A DNA stretch of 64,000 nucleotides from Glaciecola amylolytica (GTDB lineage: Bacteria > Bacteroidota > Bacteroidia > Flavobacteriales_D > Crocinitomicaceae), in the NCBI GenBank assembly GCA_003856375.1, contig CP034120.1:4149501-4213500 (forward strand), read 5' to 3'. The position numbers and the translations under genes were made by a program. Below, piece by piece: positions 17,901-25,576 of the stretch; within the stretch, counting starts at the first letter, position 1, and each line of letters starts with the position of its first letter. The notes below the pieces were generated by a model. That model made no database searches. It worked only from the letters and a program-made list of their open reading frames with translations, and had not been told where the DNA came from.

Positions 17901-18415
17901 GAAGGAGTATTCCAACTGGATGTACCGGTGTTGAAAGTACATAACTGCAAAGTACTGTTTTCGGAATACATTACGATCAGGGTTCCTGATCCGCTTTCTG
18001 CTTTAAATTCCCAATTTGCACCCAAACCACCGGAAGCGATCAGTGAAGTATAAACGTTTAGCTGATTGGTCGAAAAATTAAGCTCGTGCATAAACAAACC
18101 ACTGCTTCCCCCTGTTACGATAAACGCTTTGTCGTTGACAATTTCTGCCTGTATTTTGCTGATATTCCCGACATAAGTAGCTTCCGTCTCGACTCTTTTC
18201 CAGGTTTCCTGCTGCGGATCATATACCGTTACTCTCAGGTAATTGCTGTTTGAGTCTGTGAAATGGTATAATTTGCCGCTATAAAGAAGCGATTTTATCT
18301 CATTTCCATAGGAAATATAAGGATCGGCTGGCATATCTGACGACCAATCGTACGTTTGTGCTTTTGAACCGAATGCGGCTGCAAGAACTACGAGGGTGAA
18401 AATGAGCTTTTTCAT
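14927..18415 (-). CDS. T9SS-exported SprB-repeat protein, paralog C
   Basis: 1162 residues from the ATG at 18413-18415, where the signal peptide MKKLIFTLVVLAAAFGSKAQ begins; the frame is open further upstream but has no plausible start there. The N-terminal ~550 residues are beta-rich and unlike paralogs A and B. Four SprB-like repeats follow at ~575-860 (for example CHGLNDGSISI and LAPGSYSINVWDDNGC), then the same fibronectin-III-like pair (LVTVDTSTTTNLVVWER), the linker KAQDFNTTRSNRERGQFSAG, and a T9SS type A domain at 1091-1162 (MYPNPTQGVVIFEQSGNES). The linker and sorting domain resemble the gene just downstream more than paralogs A and B. Probably a surface protein. Confidence 0.83.
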   Translation of the reverse strand: MKKLIFTLVVLAAAFGSKAQTYDWSSDMPADPYISYGNEIKSLLYSGKLYHFTDSNSNYLRVTVYDPQQETWKRVETEATYVGNISKIQAEIVNDKAFIVTGGSSGLFMHELNFSTNQLNVYTSLIASGGLGANWEFKAESGSGTLIVMYSENSTLQLCTFNTGTSSWNTPSFIGTQLDPLSNSYASKYIISFSASSIYYGVSGGGNNRIAIAPLGTPYGISYYNSTGANDGRLKNNSGTNFVSGNFFLIGNGQNEPKVYMRNYANQTTYEKTFSGTTNIALNTTTDFSLPFNIDTSFFETTQNAAYSFLLSHFASAGSTTFADLYVFRKDWNTGDWDTLGIMVPPTAGVNNQMMLALDTSGEHLAINYQNDGYYYSDVFNTKSEINPASIIVNTGTCKNSNNQLFHALEFYDDNRDGPLKIHSITDANGIVSNLTAQIIYFDNGSSPAITKYAIYGSIGAAGGNAAISIDLSDGYSVTNIDLPAVSVGNITAPVVNFTSNPLNLCSNDNLINLTNYVNYYDNGIFKINGNEVSGVTIDGTVVSQGFTGGSISMQDEIDGCIVNASVALFFPVLGTASVVSTPSACGSTNGTATVTFTPGASPTYSLEWSTGETGNTISDLAPGPYYYNITDDYNCHITGTTSVQATGVTLTPTITNVSCHGLNDGSISINIVNPNAYQFLWSNGYGTSTISNLAPGSYSINVWDDNGCQASGSYIITQPAGITANFLGTEPTCGATDGSISAFVSATGTPTYNWVGTGQTTSNLTGVGHGLYTLEVTDGNNCVREFTYQLDDEFAVDINGIVTKTACNQNNGLIAIDFVLDPNGGTLANSWSWSNSAVTQSNFNLDSGSYTITALSGSVSQPCYSEKTFFVGTKAPLTQPICLVTVDTSTTTNLVVWERTETSGIHHYNIYRESDLAGNYQLIDTVMADNLSAFNDVVASPMNRSWRYKMSAVNECGAESPVSSEHKTLHLNTFLVTANGSIDILWDDYEGSGNVNGYVVWRKTDQIDWIAVSPTIALGTSSHNDVPPPGSTGIDYYIEMSLNSPCTAEKAQDFNTTRSNRERGQFSAGDGVDGTSSNSISENYLNEISMYPNPTQGVVIFEQSGNESLTYRITSLSGQVVRILNSSETKTEIQLYDIQSGIYLVEISSGDSKIIRRISKY

Positions 18416-18439
18416 AAGTACTGAATTAAATAGTGATGG

Positions 18440-18474
18440 AAAGATCATTGTTCCTTTCTGGTGCAATGATCTTT
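18440..18474 (-). terminator. hairpin, probable terminator
   Basis: AAAGATCATTG and CAATGATCTTT form a perfect 11-bp stem with a 13-nt loop, 20 bp past the stop of SprB paralog D and just before the start of paralog C. The T run is short, so termination may be partial and the two genes may be partly co-transcribed. Confidence 0.55.
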
Positions 18475-18494
18475 TGATGTGTTTTCCGAATAGT

Positions 18495-20879
18495 TTAAAG
18501 TTTAACTACCCGTTTTGTAATTTTTGTATCGTTTATTTTTAACTCCACGAGGTAAACACCTGCTGTGAGATTACTTAAGTCTAAAGTTGCAGTATGTTGA
18601 TTGCTTTCCTCCGTTTGTATTAATTGACCGGAAAGGGATACGATGTTGTAACTGATATTTTCAGTTCCTTCCTGAACAAAGATCAGTTTATCTGAAGTTG
18701 GATTGGGATAGAACTGAATGGTATTCAAATAGTTTTCGAAAATGCTGTTTGAAGAGTTTCCGGTTCCATCGCCTGCAGAAAACTGGCCTCTTTCCCGATT
18801 GGATCGAACGGTGTTGAAATCCTGTGCTTTTTCGGCAGAACAAGGTGTGCTCAGAGCAAATTCCACCATGTAATCCAATCCCGGAGTTGCATAATCAACC
18901 GGGTCCGTAAAAGTCAGGGTATTGTTCGGAACGGTTCCTGCCTGTTCCCATCCGTTTGCGGTAGTGTGTCTCCAGATAATGTATTCCGTAAAGGCTGTTC
19001 CTTGATAAGCATTCCAGTTTACCTGAACGGAATTGTTCCCCAAATCCAACAGATCCAGGTGAATCGTGCGATGTGCTGTGCTCAAAGGACTTTCTGCGCC
19101 GCAACTATTTACAGCACCGATTTTATAGCTCCAGGAACGTTCCAGAGGAGAAGCTATTACGTCATTGAAAAGCGAGATATTGGTAGCTCTCACGGTATCG
19201 ATCAGCACATATTCCCCTTGTGTGGAGGTTTCACGATAAATGTTGTAATAATCGATACCCACTGTTTGCACTTTTTCCCATACAACCAGGTTTGTCGTAG
19301 TGGCTTCGTCCACTGTGATGACACAAATATCTTGTCTGAGCGGATTTACTGCCGGAACATTCCATCCTTTCAAAGCTCTGCAGTTTGTATTTGCCACAAG
19401 AACCGTACAGACATAATTGTTTGCAGGAATATTCAGTAAATCTTCTGTTGTTGCACCGTTCGACCAGCTGATTGATTGAATCGGATCTATGCCCGCCGGT
19501 GAAACATTCACTAAAATTTTTCCGTCACTTCCTCCGCAGTTGGTTGGAACAACCGTTCCGGAAATGTATGCTGAGTTTTCTTCGCTCATGTAAACCGGTT
19601 TCACAGCCATGCAATTATTGGCATCTTTTACGGTTGCTGAGTAGATTCCGAAGGCTAAATTTGAAGCAATATCTCCGCTTGCACCGTTCGACCAGGTGGT
19701 GGTGTAAGGAGGAATTCCACCGGAAATTCCCCAAACTTCCGCTTCACCGTCTGATGCCCCGCAAGTCGGGCCAAAGTTTGATCCTGCCTCGAAAACCAAT
19801 TTTTCAGGTTGGGAAACGGTAATTGCTTTGGTAATCACACAGTTGTTTGCATCTGTTGCGTAAACGGTATATGTTCCTGCTGATAAACCTGTTACGGCAG
19901 TTCCTGTATGTCCTGAACTCCAAACATAGTTAACCGGAGTTGTTAATCCCTGTTGCGAAATCGTGATACCTCCGTTCGTTTGGCTGTAGCAAACAACATC
20001 CGTTACGTTACTTGTGATTGAAATTCCAAGCGGATCAATCGAAAAGGAAGTAAGCGTAGAACAGTTGTTGGTATCCGTATGATAATAAACATATTGACCT
20101 GCTGACAAGCCGTTTATGCTACTTGATCCAATGATTCCGTTAGACCAGTTTTGACTTAAAGTGGGAGCTCCTCCAACGACTGTTGCAATAGCTGTTCCTG
20201 TTGCTCCTCCACAAGAAGTGGGAGTTGTTGCAATACTTACAGTAGGTGAAACAAAAATCTCAACAGACAAGTATTCGTAAGCGTAGCAAAGGCCGTCGGT
20301 TGTGTAAGTATAATTGATATAAGCTTCGCCATTGGAAGTATATCCTTCCTCAATGGCATTGAATTCACTGTTCTCGTAGATGTCACCATCATTATCGAAA
20401 ACTCCACCTGCCGGATTCACAAATTGATTGAGGTCAACAGTTCCTTCACTGGTGCAGATTTGCGGATTGGCTGTAAGCGTAATAATTGGTGCTTCTGCGA
20501 CCGTAATTAGCGGCAGAGTAATGGAAACATTATCCGTTCCATCAGTAACCTGAAGGGTAATGACACAAGTTCCTGAAATCGTGGTTCCGAATTGAGAATA
20601 GAGATAAGTATTCAATGTTCCTGTTGCGGAACTCGATCCTGTGGAGAGTGAGTTATCAGGAATCACTGCCTGATTGGATGAGCTCATGCTGAGGATGGTA
20701 ATCAAATCGCCGTCGATATCCGTAATTTCCAAAGGAACGAATAACTGTACCTGATTATCGTCATTGGAACAGATCGTTGGATTGACAATCGTTTGAGATG
20801 AATTCAAAACTGGCGGCGTGTTTACAGCTAAAGAAGTGAAACACAGCAAAGTCATGCTTGCAATAGCCAATATTCTCAT
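18495..20879 (-). CDS. T9SS-exported SprB-repeat protein, paralog D
   Basis: 794 residues with signal peptide MRILAIASMTLLCFTSLAV. The N-terminal ~200 residues include a cadherin-like stretch (ITDIDGDLITILSMSSSN; LQVTDGTDNVSITLPLI). Four SprB-like repeats occupy ~213-515 (GTYTVYATDANNC and similar). The fibronectin-III-like pair (~518-690, TTTNLVVWEKVQTVGIDYYN), the KAQDFNTVRSNRERGQFSAG linker and a T9SS type A domain (~722-794, FYPNPTSDKLIFVQ) complete it. This is the shortest of the four tandem paralogs, with a smaller N-terminal module and the same four-repeat core. It is the first gene of the tandem set in the direction of transcription. Confidence 0.83.
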   Translation of the reverse strand: MRILAIASMTLLCFTSLAVNTPPVLNSSQTIVNPTICSNDDNQVQLFVPLEITDIDGDLITILSMSSSNQAVIPDNSLSTGSSSATGTLNTYLYSQFGTTISGTCVITLQVTDGTDNVSITLPLITVAEAPIITLTANPQICTSEGTVDLNQFVNPAGGVFDNDGDIYENSEFNAIEEGYTSNGEAYINYTYTTDGLCYAYEYLSVEIFVSPTVSIATTPTSCGGATGTAIATVVGGAPTLSQNWSNGIIGSSSINGLSAGQYVYYHTDTNNCSTLTSFSIDPLGISITSNVTDVVCYSQTNGGITISQQGLTTPVNYVWSSGHTGTAVTGLSAGTYTVYATDANNCVITKAITVSQPEKLVFEAGSNFGPTCGASDGEAEVWGISGGIPPYTTTWSNGASGDIASNLAFGIYSATVKDANNCMAVKPVYMSEENSAYISGTVVPTNCGGSDGKILVNVSPAGIDPIQSISWSNGATTEDLLNIPANNYVCTVLVANTNCRALKGWNVPAVNPLRQDICVITVDEATTTNLVVWEKVQTVGIDYYNIYRETSTQGEYVLIDTVRATNISLFNDVIASPLERSWSYKIGAVNSCGAESPLSTAHRTIHLDLLDLGNNSVQVNWNAYQGTAFTEYIIWRHTTANGWEQAGTVPNNTLTFTDPVDYATPGLDYMVEFALSTPCSAEKAQDFNTVRSNRERGQFSAGDGTGNSSNSIFENYLNTIQFYPNPTSDKLIFVQEGTENISYNIVSLSGQLIQTEESNQHTATLDLSNLTAGVYLVELKINDTKITKRVVKL

Positions 20880-20989
20880 TTGTAGCGTTTTAATTTAGAG
20901 TGCCAAAATTAACTAAACTATTGCAATAGAATGTATTGGATTAAGTAATTTCCAAGTTAGAATGTGTGGCTGACAAACTACGGGTTGTT

Positions 20990-22351
20990 TTATGCAAACA
21001 AGGCTTTTAACACTTCGTCAATTCTGGCGCAGGGAACCAATTCTATTTTGAAATTTGACTGCTCGATGCCTTTGTTGTATTTGGAGATAACAATCTTTTC
21101 GAAGCCTAGTTTTTCAGCTTCGCGAATGCGCTGATCGATGCGGTTTACGGGTCTGATTTCTCCGGATAAGCCAACTTCTGCCGAACAACAGATTGAGCGG
21201 TTGATTGCAATATCTGCATTGCTGGATAAAACGGCTGCCACAACGGCCAGATCGATTGCCGGATCGTCCACACGGATTCCACCTGCGATATTTAAGAAAA
21301 CGTCTTTAGCTCCGAGCTTGAATCCGCAGCGCTTTTCCATAACTGCCAAAAGCATATTCAATCTTCTCAGGTCAAAACCGGTAGAAGAACGTTGAGGTGT
21401 TCCGTATGCGGCTGTGCTCACAAGTGCCTGAACTTCGATCAATAAAGGTCTTAATCCCTCCAGTGTAGCTGCAATTGCAACTCCGCTCAGGCCGTTATCT
21501 CCCGAAGAAATTAAAATTTCCGATGGATTTTCTACCATTCTTAAACCGGAACCGTTCATTTCGTAAATTCCGAGTTCGTTGGTGCTTCCGAAACGGTTTT
21601 TAATTCCGCGAAGCAAACGATACACATGATGCTGATCTCCTTCAAACTGTAAAACTGCATCAACCATGTGCTCCAATACTTTCGGTCCGGCAAGGGAACC
21701 TTCTTTGGTGATGTGTCCGATTAAAAACACCGGAACTTCCGTCATTTTAGCGTAGCGAAGCAATTGAGCCGTACATTCCCTGATTTGGGAAATACTTCCC
21801 GGAGCACTTTCAATCTGCGAGCTGAACAAGGTTTGAATCGAGTCCACGATCAGCAATTCGGGATTTGTTTCTTCGGCTTGTTTGAAGATATTCTGAATGT
21901 TTGTTTCTGTGAGGATGAAACAAGAGTCGTTTTTCTGACCGATGCGCTCTGCACGCATTTTAATCTGCTGTTCACTTTCTTCTCCCGAAACGTATAAAAC
22001 GCGGAGGGAAGTCTGAACAGCTAATTGAAGCAAAAGGGTCGATTTACCGATTCCGGGCTCTCCACCGAAAAGGATCAAAGATCCGGGAACCAAACCGTCT
22101 CCCAAAACGCGGTTGATTTCACTGTCGGGTAAAACGATTCTTCGCTGTCCGTTGGATACGATTTCCTGCAAAACCTGTGCTTTGGCCGTTCTTCCGGATG
22201 AGGTGGAGAAGGCAATTACTTGCGGCAACTGCTTTTCAACCAGTTCTTCTACAAAGGTGTTCCATTCTCCGCAAGACGGGCATTTCCCCAACCATTTTGG
22301 AGTTTCGTAACCACAATTCTGACAGAAAAATGCTGTTTTAACCTTTGCCAT
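20990..22351 (-). CDS. radA: DNA repair protein RadA (Sms)
   Basis: 453 residues from the ATG at 22349-22351 (MAKVKTAFFCQNCG), the usual RadA start. It has an N-terminal zinc finger (CQNCG and CPSCGEWNTF), a RecA-like ATPase with Walker A GGEPGIGKSTLLLQ, the RadA-specific KNRFGSTNELG motif, and a C-terminal Lon-protease-like domain (NIAGGIRVDDPAIDLAVVAA). RadA is a branch-migrating helicase acting in recombination and repair of stalled forks. Length and all motifs are intact. A secreted-protease gene lies upstream on the same strand behind its own terminator, so radA is probably transcribed alone. Confidence 0.97.
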   Translation of the reverse strand: MAKVKTAFFCQNCGYETPKWLGKCPSCGEWNTFVEELVEKQLPQVIAFSTSSGRTAKAQVLQEIVSNGQRRIVLPDSEINRVLGDGLVPGSLILFGGEPGIGKSTLLLQLAVQTSLRVLYVSGEESEQQIKMRAERIGQKNDSCFILTETNIQNIFKQAEETNPELLIVDSIQTLFSSQIESAPGSISQIRECTAQLLRYAKMTEVPVFLIGHITKEGSLAGPKVLEHMVDAVLQFEGDQHHVYRLLRGIKNRFGSTNELGIYEMNGSGLRMVENPSEILISSGDNGLSGVAIAATLEGLRPLLIEVQALVSTAAYGTPQRSSTGFDLRRLNMLLAVMEKRCGFKLGAKDVFLNIAGGIRVDDPAIDLAVVAAVLSSNADIAINRSICCSAEVGLSGEIRPVNRIDQRIREAEKLGFEKIVISKYNKGIEQSNFKIELVPCARIDEVLKALFA

Positions 22352-22422
22352 GAATGAAATTTCTTTCGAAGTTAACAAGAAAAAGTAATAGTGCGAAAGG
22401 GATTTTGTTGTCGAAACGGTTT

Positions 22423-22448
22423 CCCCCTTTGGAGGGAGATAAAGGGGG
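22423..22448. repeat. G-rich inverted repeat
   Basis: CCCCCTTT (22423-22430) and AAAGGGGG (22441-22448) are a perfect 8-bp inverted repeat around GGAGGGAGAT. Elements of this look (CCCCCTTTGGAGGG) are scattered between genes in other Bacteroidota genomes as I recall; no second copy was noticed here. It lies in the radA to protease gap. Confidence 0.5.
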
Positions 22449-22528
22449 AGGATTTATTCTCAAAATAGTGCGATTCTGTCTTTTCAAACACTTTCAGTGT
22501 AAGGGCCTTTTTAAAAACTCATGGAAAC

Positions 22529-22556
22529 AAAAAACCCGGACAATCAATGCCCGGGT
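22529..22556 (-). terminator. rho-independent terminator
   Basis: Minus strand: ACCCGG, an 11-nt loop, CCGGGT, then TTTTT. It lies 22 bp past the stop of the serine protease gene. Confidence 0.85.
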
Positions 22557-22577
22557 CTTCTGCTGAATTTTTATCGT

Positions 22578-24851
22578 TTATCTAACGATGAAGCTTTTTT
22601 GAGAGGTTCCTTCATTGCTCGTTAATTGAATGAAGTATAAACCTTTCGCTAAATTCGTCGCCGGAATTGAAATCGTATTTAACTCTGACTGAAGCGTCTG
22701 AATGATCTGACCTGCTGCATTTGTGATATGAATCGTTTTAATCCCGTTTGCAGGAGTTTCAATGGTTAAAAACTCACTCACCGGATTCGGATACAATTTC
22801 CAGTTAGCTGCAAATTCTTTCAAACTTGCTGTTGTAACACAGAATGAATCCGTACGGGTTGACCCAAAGTCTGCATTTGCTGCTGTCAGTTCTGCCATTA
22901 CTGTGTTGTCTGCATCTGTAATTGTGTAAGATCCGTTGGCACAACCCCATGATCCTTTCAATCCGTCTCCCCATAAGTCATTGATGGTGAATTTGTAACA
23001 ACCCTCAGTTAAACAAAACGGAATATTCAATGTTGACGGACTTGGAGTCATGGTATATGGTCCTCCGCTGTAGAATGTTGTTGTACCTGCATTGTTTTGT
23101 ACTAACCAGGAAACTTCGTCTCCAGAACAATCCAATGTCAGATTCAACGTAACCAGGTTACCGCCTACTATGACACTGAAAGATGAAATCACAGTATCGT
23201 TTACCAGATTTTGATCCGTTGAACTATTCGGATTTGATACAATCGCTTTAAAATTGTGATTGCCACCGGTCAAACTGATTGTTGGCAAAGTAACAACGCT
23301 GGATGCATATTGAGCCAGAGAACCAGTCCAGTTATAACTTAAGTTAGTTGCTCCGTCGAATCCGTAATTAATGGTTGCTGATGTCAATAGCGAAGTTCCG
23401 GAGTTGACGATCGTTACTTTCGGAGAAACGCTTCCGGAACAAATGGTTCCTGAAACACCCTGAGGATTTGACATTGCCGCATCAATTGCATGAGTAACAC
23501 CTGTTGGATTGTAACCGTCAATAACAGTTGCTCCTGCATTGTTAGGATCCAACCAGGTTTTCAGGTGATTGGTGCTGTTACTTCCGCTCGGATTCCAGGA
23601 ACTTATCAAGCGACCGAAATAATCCGAAGCAGTTTGATTGGAGCAAGAAGCTGTTCCTCCCCATAATTGCCCGATAATGCGGTGATTTTGATCAAATAGC
23701 GGAGCACCGGAAGAACCACCTTCTGTAGTTGTATTTCGATCCCACTTTAAAGTCCATGTTGAGTTTGGTTCCGTAGAGCTCATTCCCTGAGAAATTGCCA
23801 AAGGATTATCATCAAAGGAGATTTTTTTGATATCTCCGGAAGGATGGTGAATACTTACAGCAGAAGTCGGAATAGAACCGGTGTTGTCCCATCCTGAAAA
23901 ATAAGGGTTAAAAGCCGCGGGAACAGTGTTTGCTACAAGACCACCTGTGATTTCTACCAAACAAAAATCGGAAGGAGTTCTTCTTGCGCGCAAAACAGAT
24001 CCGGAAAGTGACGAGAAACTTGGTGAACTTCCGGGATTGGTGCATCCTGCAGCCTGCCAGTTGAAACGGAAAAGCCAGCTTGCCTCACTACCGTTGTAGC
24101 AATGGTTTGCGGTCAAAACATACGGTTTTCCGTCGTTCATCGTATTGTTAATCAACGAACCCGAGCAAAATCCATTACTTCCCGAAACAAGCATAACTGC
24201 GCCGTTTCTTTGGTCAACCCAAAGAGCCCCGTCCGAACAATTTACATTCATGTTGCACGAACCGGAACCGGCGAATGCCTTTGCCTGAAATTCTTCTGCA
24301 GTTCTGTAACCGTGAGTTACGGTTTTAATATTCAAAGAGGCTGTCTTTCCAACGTTTCCTGCAGGAACATAATATTCGACAATTGCAGTATTTCCGGGAA
24401 CCAATTCGGCTCCTAGATTTCCTTCATACAAGTGGTATGCAGTAAATTTTCCTAGAATGAATGATTTGTCCGGATTGTAGATATACAATTCATTTCCCTC
24501 CGGAATCACAACGTTATCCAATGTAAGATTGACTGTTAATGCATTCTCACAAGTGACAATCAATTGCCAGATTTTGCCTCCGTTCGGAAGCGTATTCCAA
24601 GTCCCGGAATTTGTCATGTTAAGCGAAGTGGGATTGTTGAACCCAAAACGCCAGGGGGCATTTCCGGCTTTATCCGTTACTTCGTCTTCAGCTCTTAAAG
24701 CAGAAACATCTGGCTGTGAAAAGAATCTCCTCTCAATTTGTTTAATTGAAATAGAAGTTTTAGAACTTTTCGGAATGCCTCCGTCTCCTTGTTGTGCCAC
24801 TAACGAAAAGGAGAGAGTTAGTAAGGCACATGCTAGTAGTTTTTTGTTCAT
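22578..24851 (-). CDS. secreted lysyl-endopeptidase-like serine protease with T9SS domain
   Basis: 757 residues with signal peptide MNKKLLACALLTLSFSLVAQ. A trypsin-fold catalytic domain carries the triad in order: His250 in TANHC, Asp295 in SDFCLVEI and Ser381 in GGSSGAPL. CSGSLINN and DYFGRLISSWN match the Achromobacter lysyl-endopeptidase branch of family S1. Before it is a ~200-residue region that may act as a propeptide; after it come CARDB-like and jelly-roll-like beta domains (~460-680) and a T9SS type A sorting domain from ~686 (LYPNPVSEFLTIE). Expected to be released or held at the surface to digest protein; Lys specificity is inferred only from family likeness. Confidence 0.88.
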   Translation of the reverse strand: MNKKLLACALLTLSFSLVAQQGDGGIPKSSKTSISIKQIERRFFSQPDVSALRAEDEVTDKAGNAPWRFGFNNPTSLNMTNSGTWNTLPNGGKIWQLIVTCENALTVNLTLDNVVIPEGNELYIYNPDKSFILGKFTAYHLYEGNLGAELVPGNTAIVEYYVPAGNVGKTASLNIKTVTHGYRTAEEFQAKAFAGSGSCNMNVNCSDGALWVDQRNGAVMLVSGSNGFCSGSLINNTMNDGKPYVLTANHCYNGSEASWLFRFNWQAAGCTNPGSSPSFSSLSGSVLRARRTPSDFCLVEITGGLVANTVPAAFNPYFSGWDNTGSIPTSAVSIHHPSGDIKKISFDDNPLAISQGMSSTEPNSTWTLKWDRNTTTEGGSSGAPLFDQNHRIIGQLWGGTASCSNQTASDYFGRLISSWNPSGSNSTNHLKTWLDPNNAGATVIDGYNPTGVTHAIDAAMSNPQGVSGTICSGSVSPKVTIVNSGTSLLTSATINYGFDGATNLSYNWTGSLAQYASSVVTLPTISLTGGNHNFKAIVSNPNSSTDQNLVNDTVISSFSVIVGGNLVTLNLTLDCSGDEVSWLVQNNAGTTTFYSGGPYTMTPSPSTLNIPFCLTEGCYKFTINDLWGDGLKGSWGCANGSYTITDADNTVMAELTAANADFGSTRTDSFCVTTASLKEFAANWKLYPNPVSEFLTIETPANGIKTIHITNAAGQIIQTLQSELNTISIPATNLAKGLYFIQLTSNEGTSQKSFIVR

Positions 24852-24874
24852 TTTATCGTTTTATTTGGGAGAGT

Positions 24875-25525
24875 TTACTTTTTTACTCGTTTAATGCTGC
24901 AGCCTCTTGGCGGAGTGGAGGTCGTTTTGATCTCCTTGTCGCTGGCTTTCGCTTCGATGGCATTCTTCAGGTAGTTCTCATCCGAAGTGCGTTTTCCGTC
25001 CACTTTGTTGTCAATGGCTCCGGTGTAAATCAATTCCATCTTCTCATTCAAAAGGTATACATGCGGAGTAGTTCGTGCTCCGAATGCATCTGCCAATTCT
25101 GAATTTTTATCCAATAGATAAGGCATTGAATACGCTTTTTCCTGTGCTCTTTTCTTCATCGCTTCCATAGAGTCGTCGCTATCTCTTTTGGCCTCGTTTG
25201 AATTGATCAGAACCATTTTAAAACCGTTTTTTTCGGCAAATTTCTTTAAGTCGTTGTATTGTTTTTCCCATCCTTCGAAATTGTCGCTTCCAACCACAAA
25301 AGGGCAGGTATTACAAGAGAAAACAACCAACAAACCATTGTCTCCCGACATGGCTTCAAGATTGTACATCTTTCCGTTCAGGTCTTCCATTTGGTGCTGA
25401 ATCATCGGAACGCGTTCGCCTAAAGGAAGTGTTTTTATTTCCGGATCCTGAGAAAATGAAAGTGTAGAAATCAAAATAGATAATCCGGCAAGAGTGTTTT
25501 TAATTGTGTTTGAGAATGACATCAT
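24875..25525 (-). CDS. secreted thioredoxin-fold (redoxin) protein
   Basis: 216 residues, starting at one of two adjacent ATGs. An N-terminal signal (NTIKNTLAGLSILISTLSFSQ) points to periplasmic export. The redoxin domain has LVVFSCNTCPFV with Cys71 and Cys74, the position of the peroxidatic/CxxC site, and a cis-Pro motif in RTTPHVYLL. The tail ends in PRGCSIKR, a conserved Cys near the C-terminus typical of this AhpC/TSA-like Bacteroidota group, which may resolve a disulfide. A thiol reductase or peroxidase role is likely; the substrate is unknown. The gene is 23 bp upstream of the protease, so they may be co-transcribed, which would fit disulfide or oxidative care of secreted protein. Confidence 0.82.
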   Translation of the reverse strand: MMSFSNTIKNTLAGLSILISTLSFSQDPEIKTLPLGERVPMIQHQMEDLNGKMYNLEAMSGDNGLLVVFSCNTCPFVVGSDNFEGWEKQYNDLKKFAEKNGFKMVLINSNEAKRDSDDSMEAMKKRAQEKAYSMPYLLDKNSELADAFGARTTPHVYLLNEKMELIYTGAIDNKVDGKRTSDENYLKNAIEAKASDKEIKTTSTPPRGCSIKRVKK

Positions 25526-25576
25526 TTGGATGAAATAATATTACATTTATCTGCCAATTTACGCTTTATTCCTTAT

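Noticed and set aside
7669-20879. The repeated DNA of the SprB genes as a mobile element or phase-variation cassette
   Set aside because: There are no terminal inverted repeats, recombinase gene or short invertible repeats at gene edges; plain tandem duplication explains the similarity.
22354-22566. A 70-codon plus-strand frame in the radA/protease gap
   Set aside because: It runs through the G-rich inverted repeat and the terminator hairpin, and its product has no features of a real protein.
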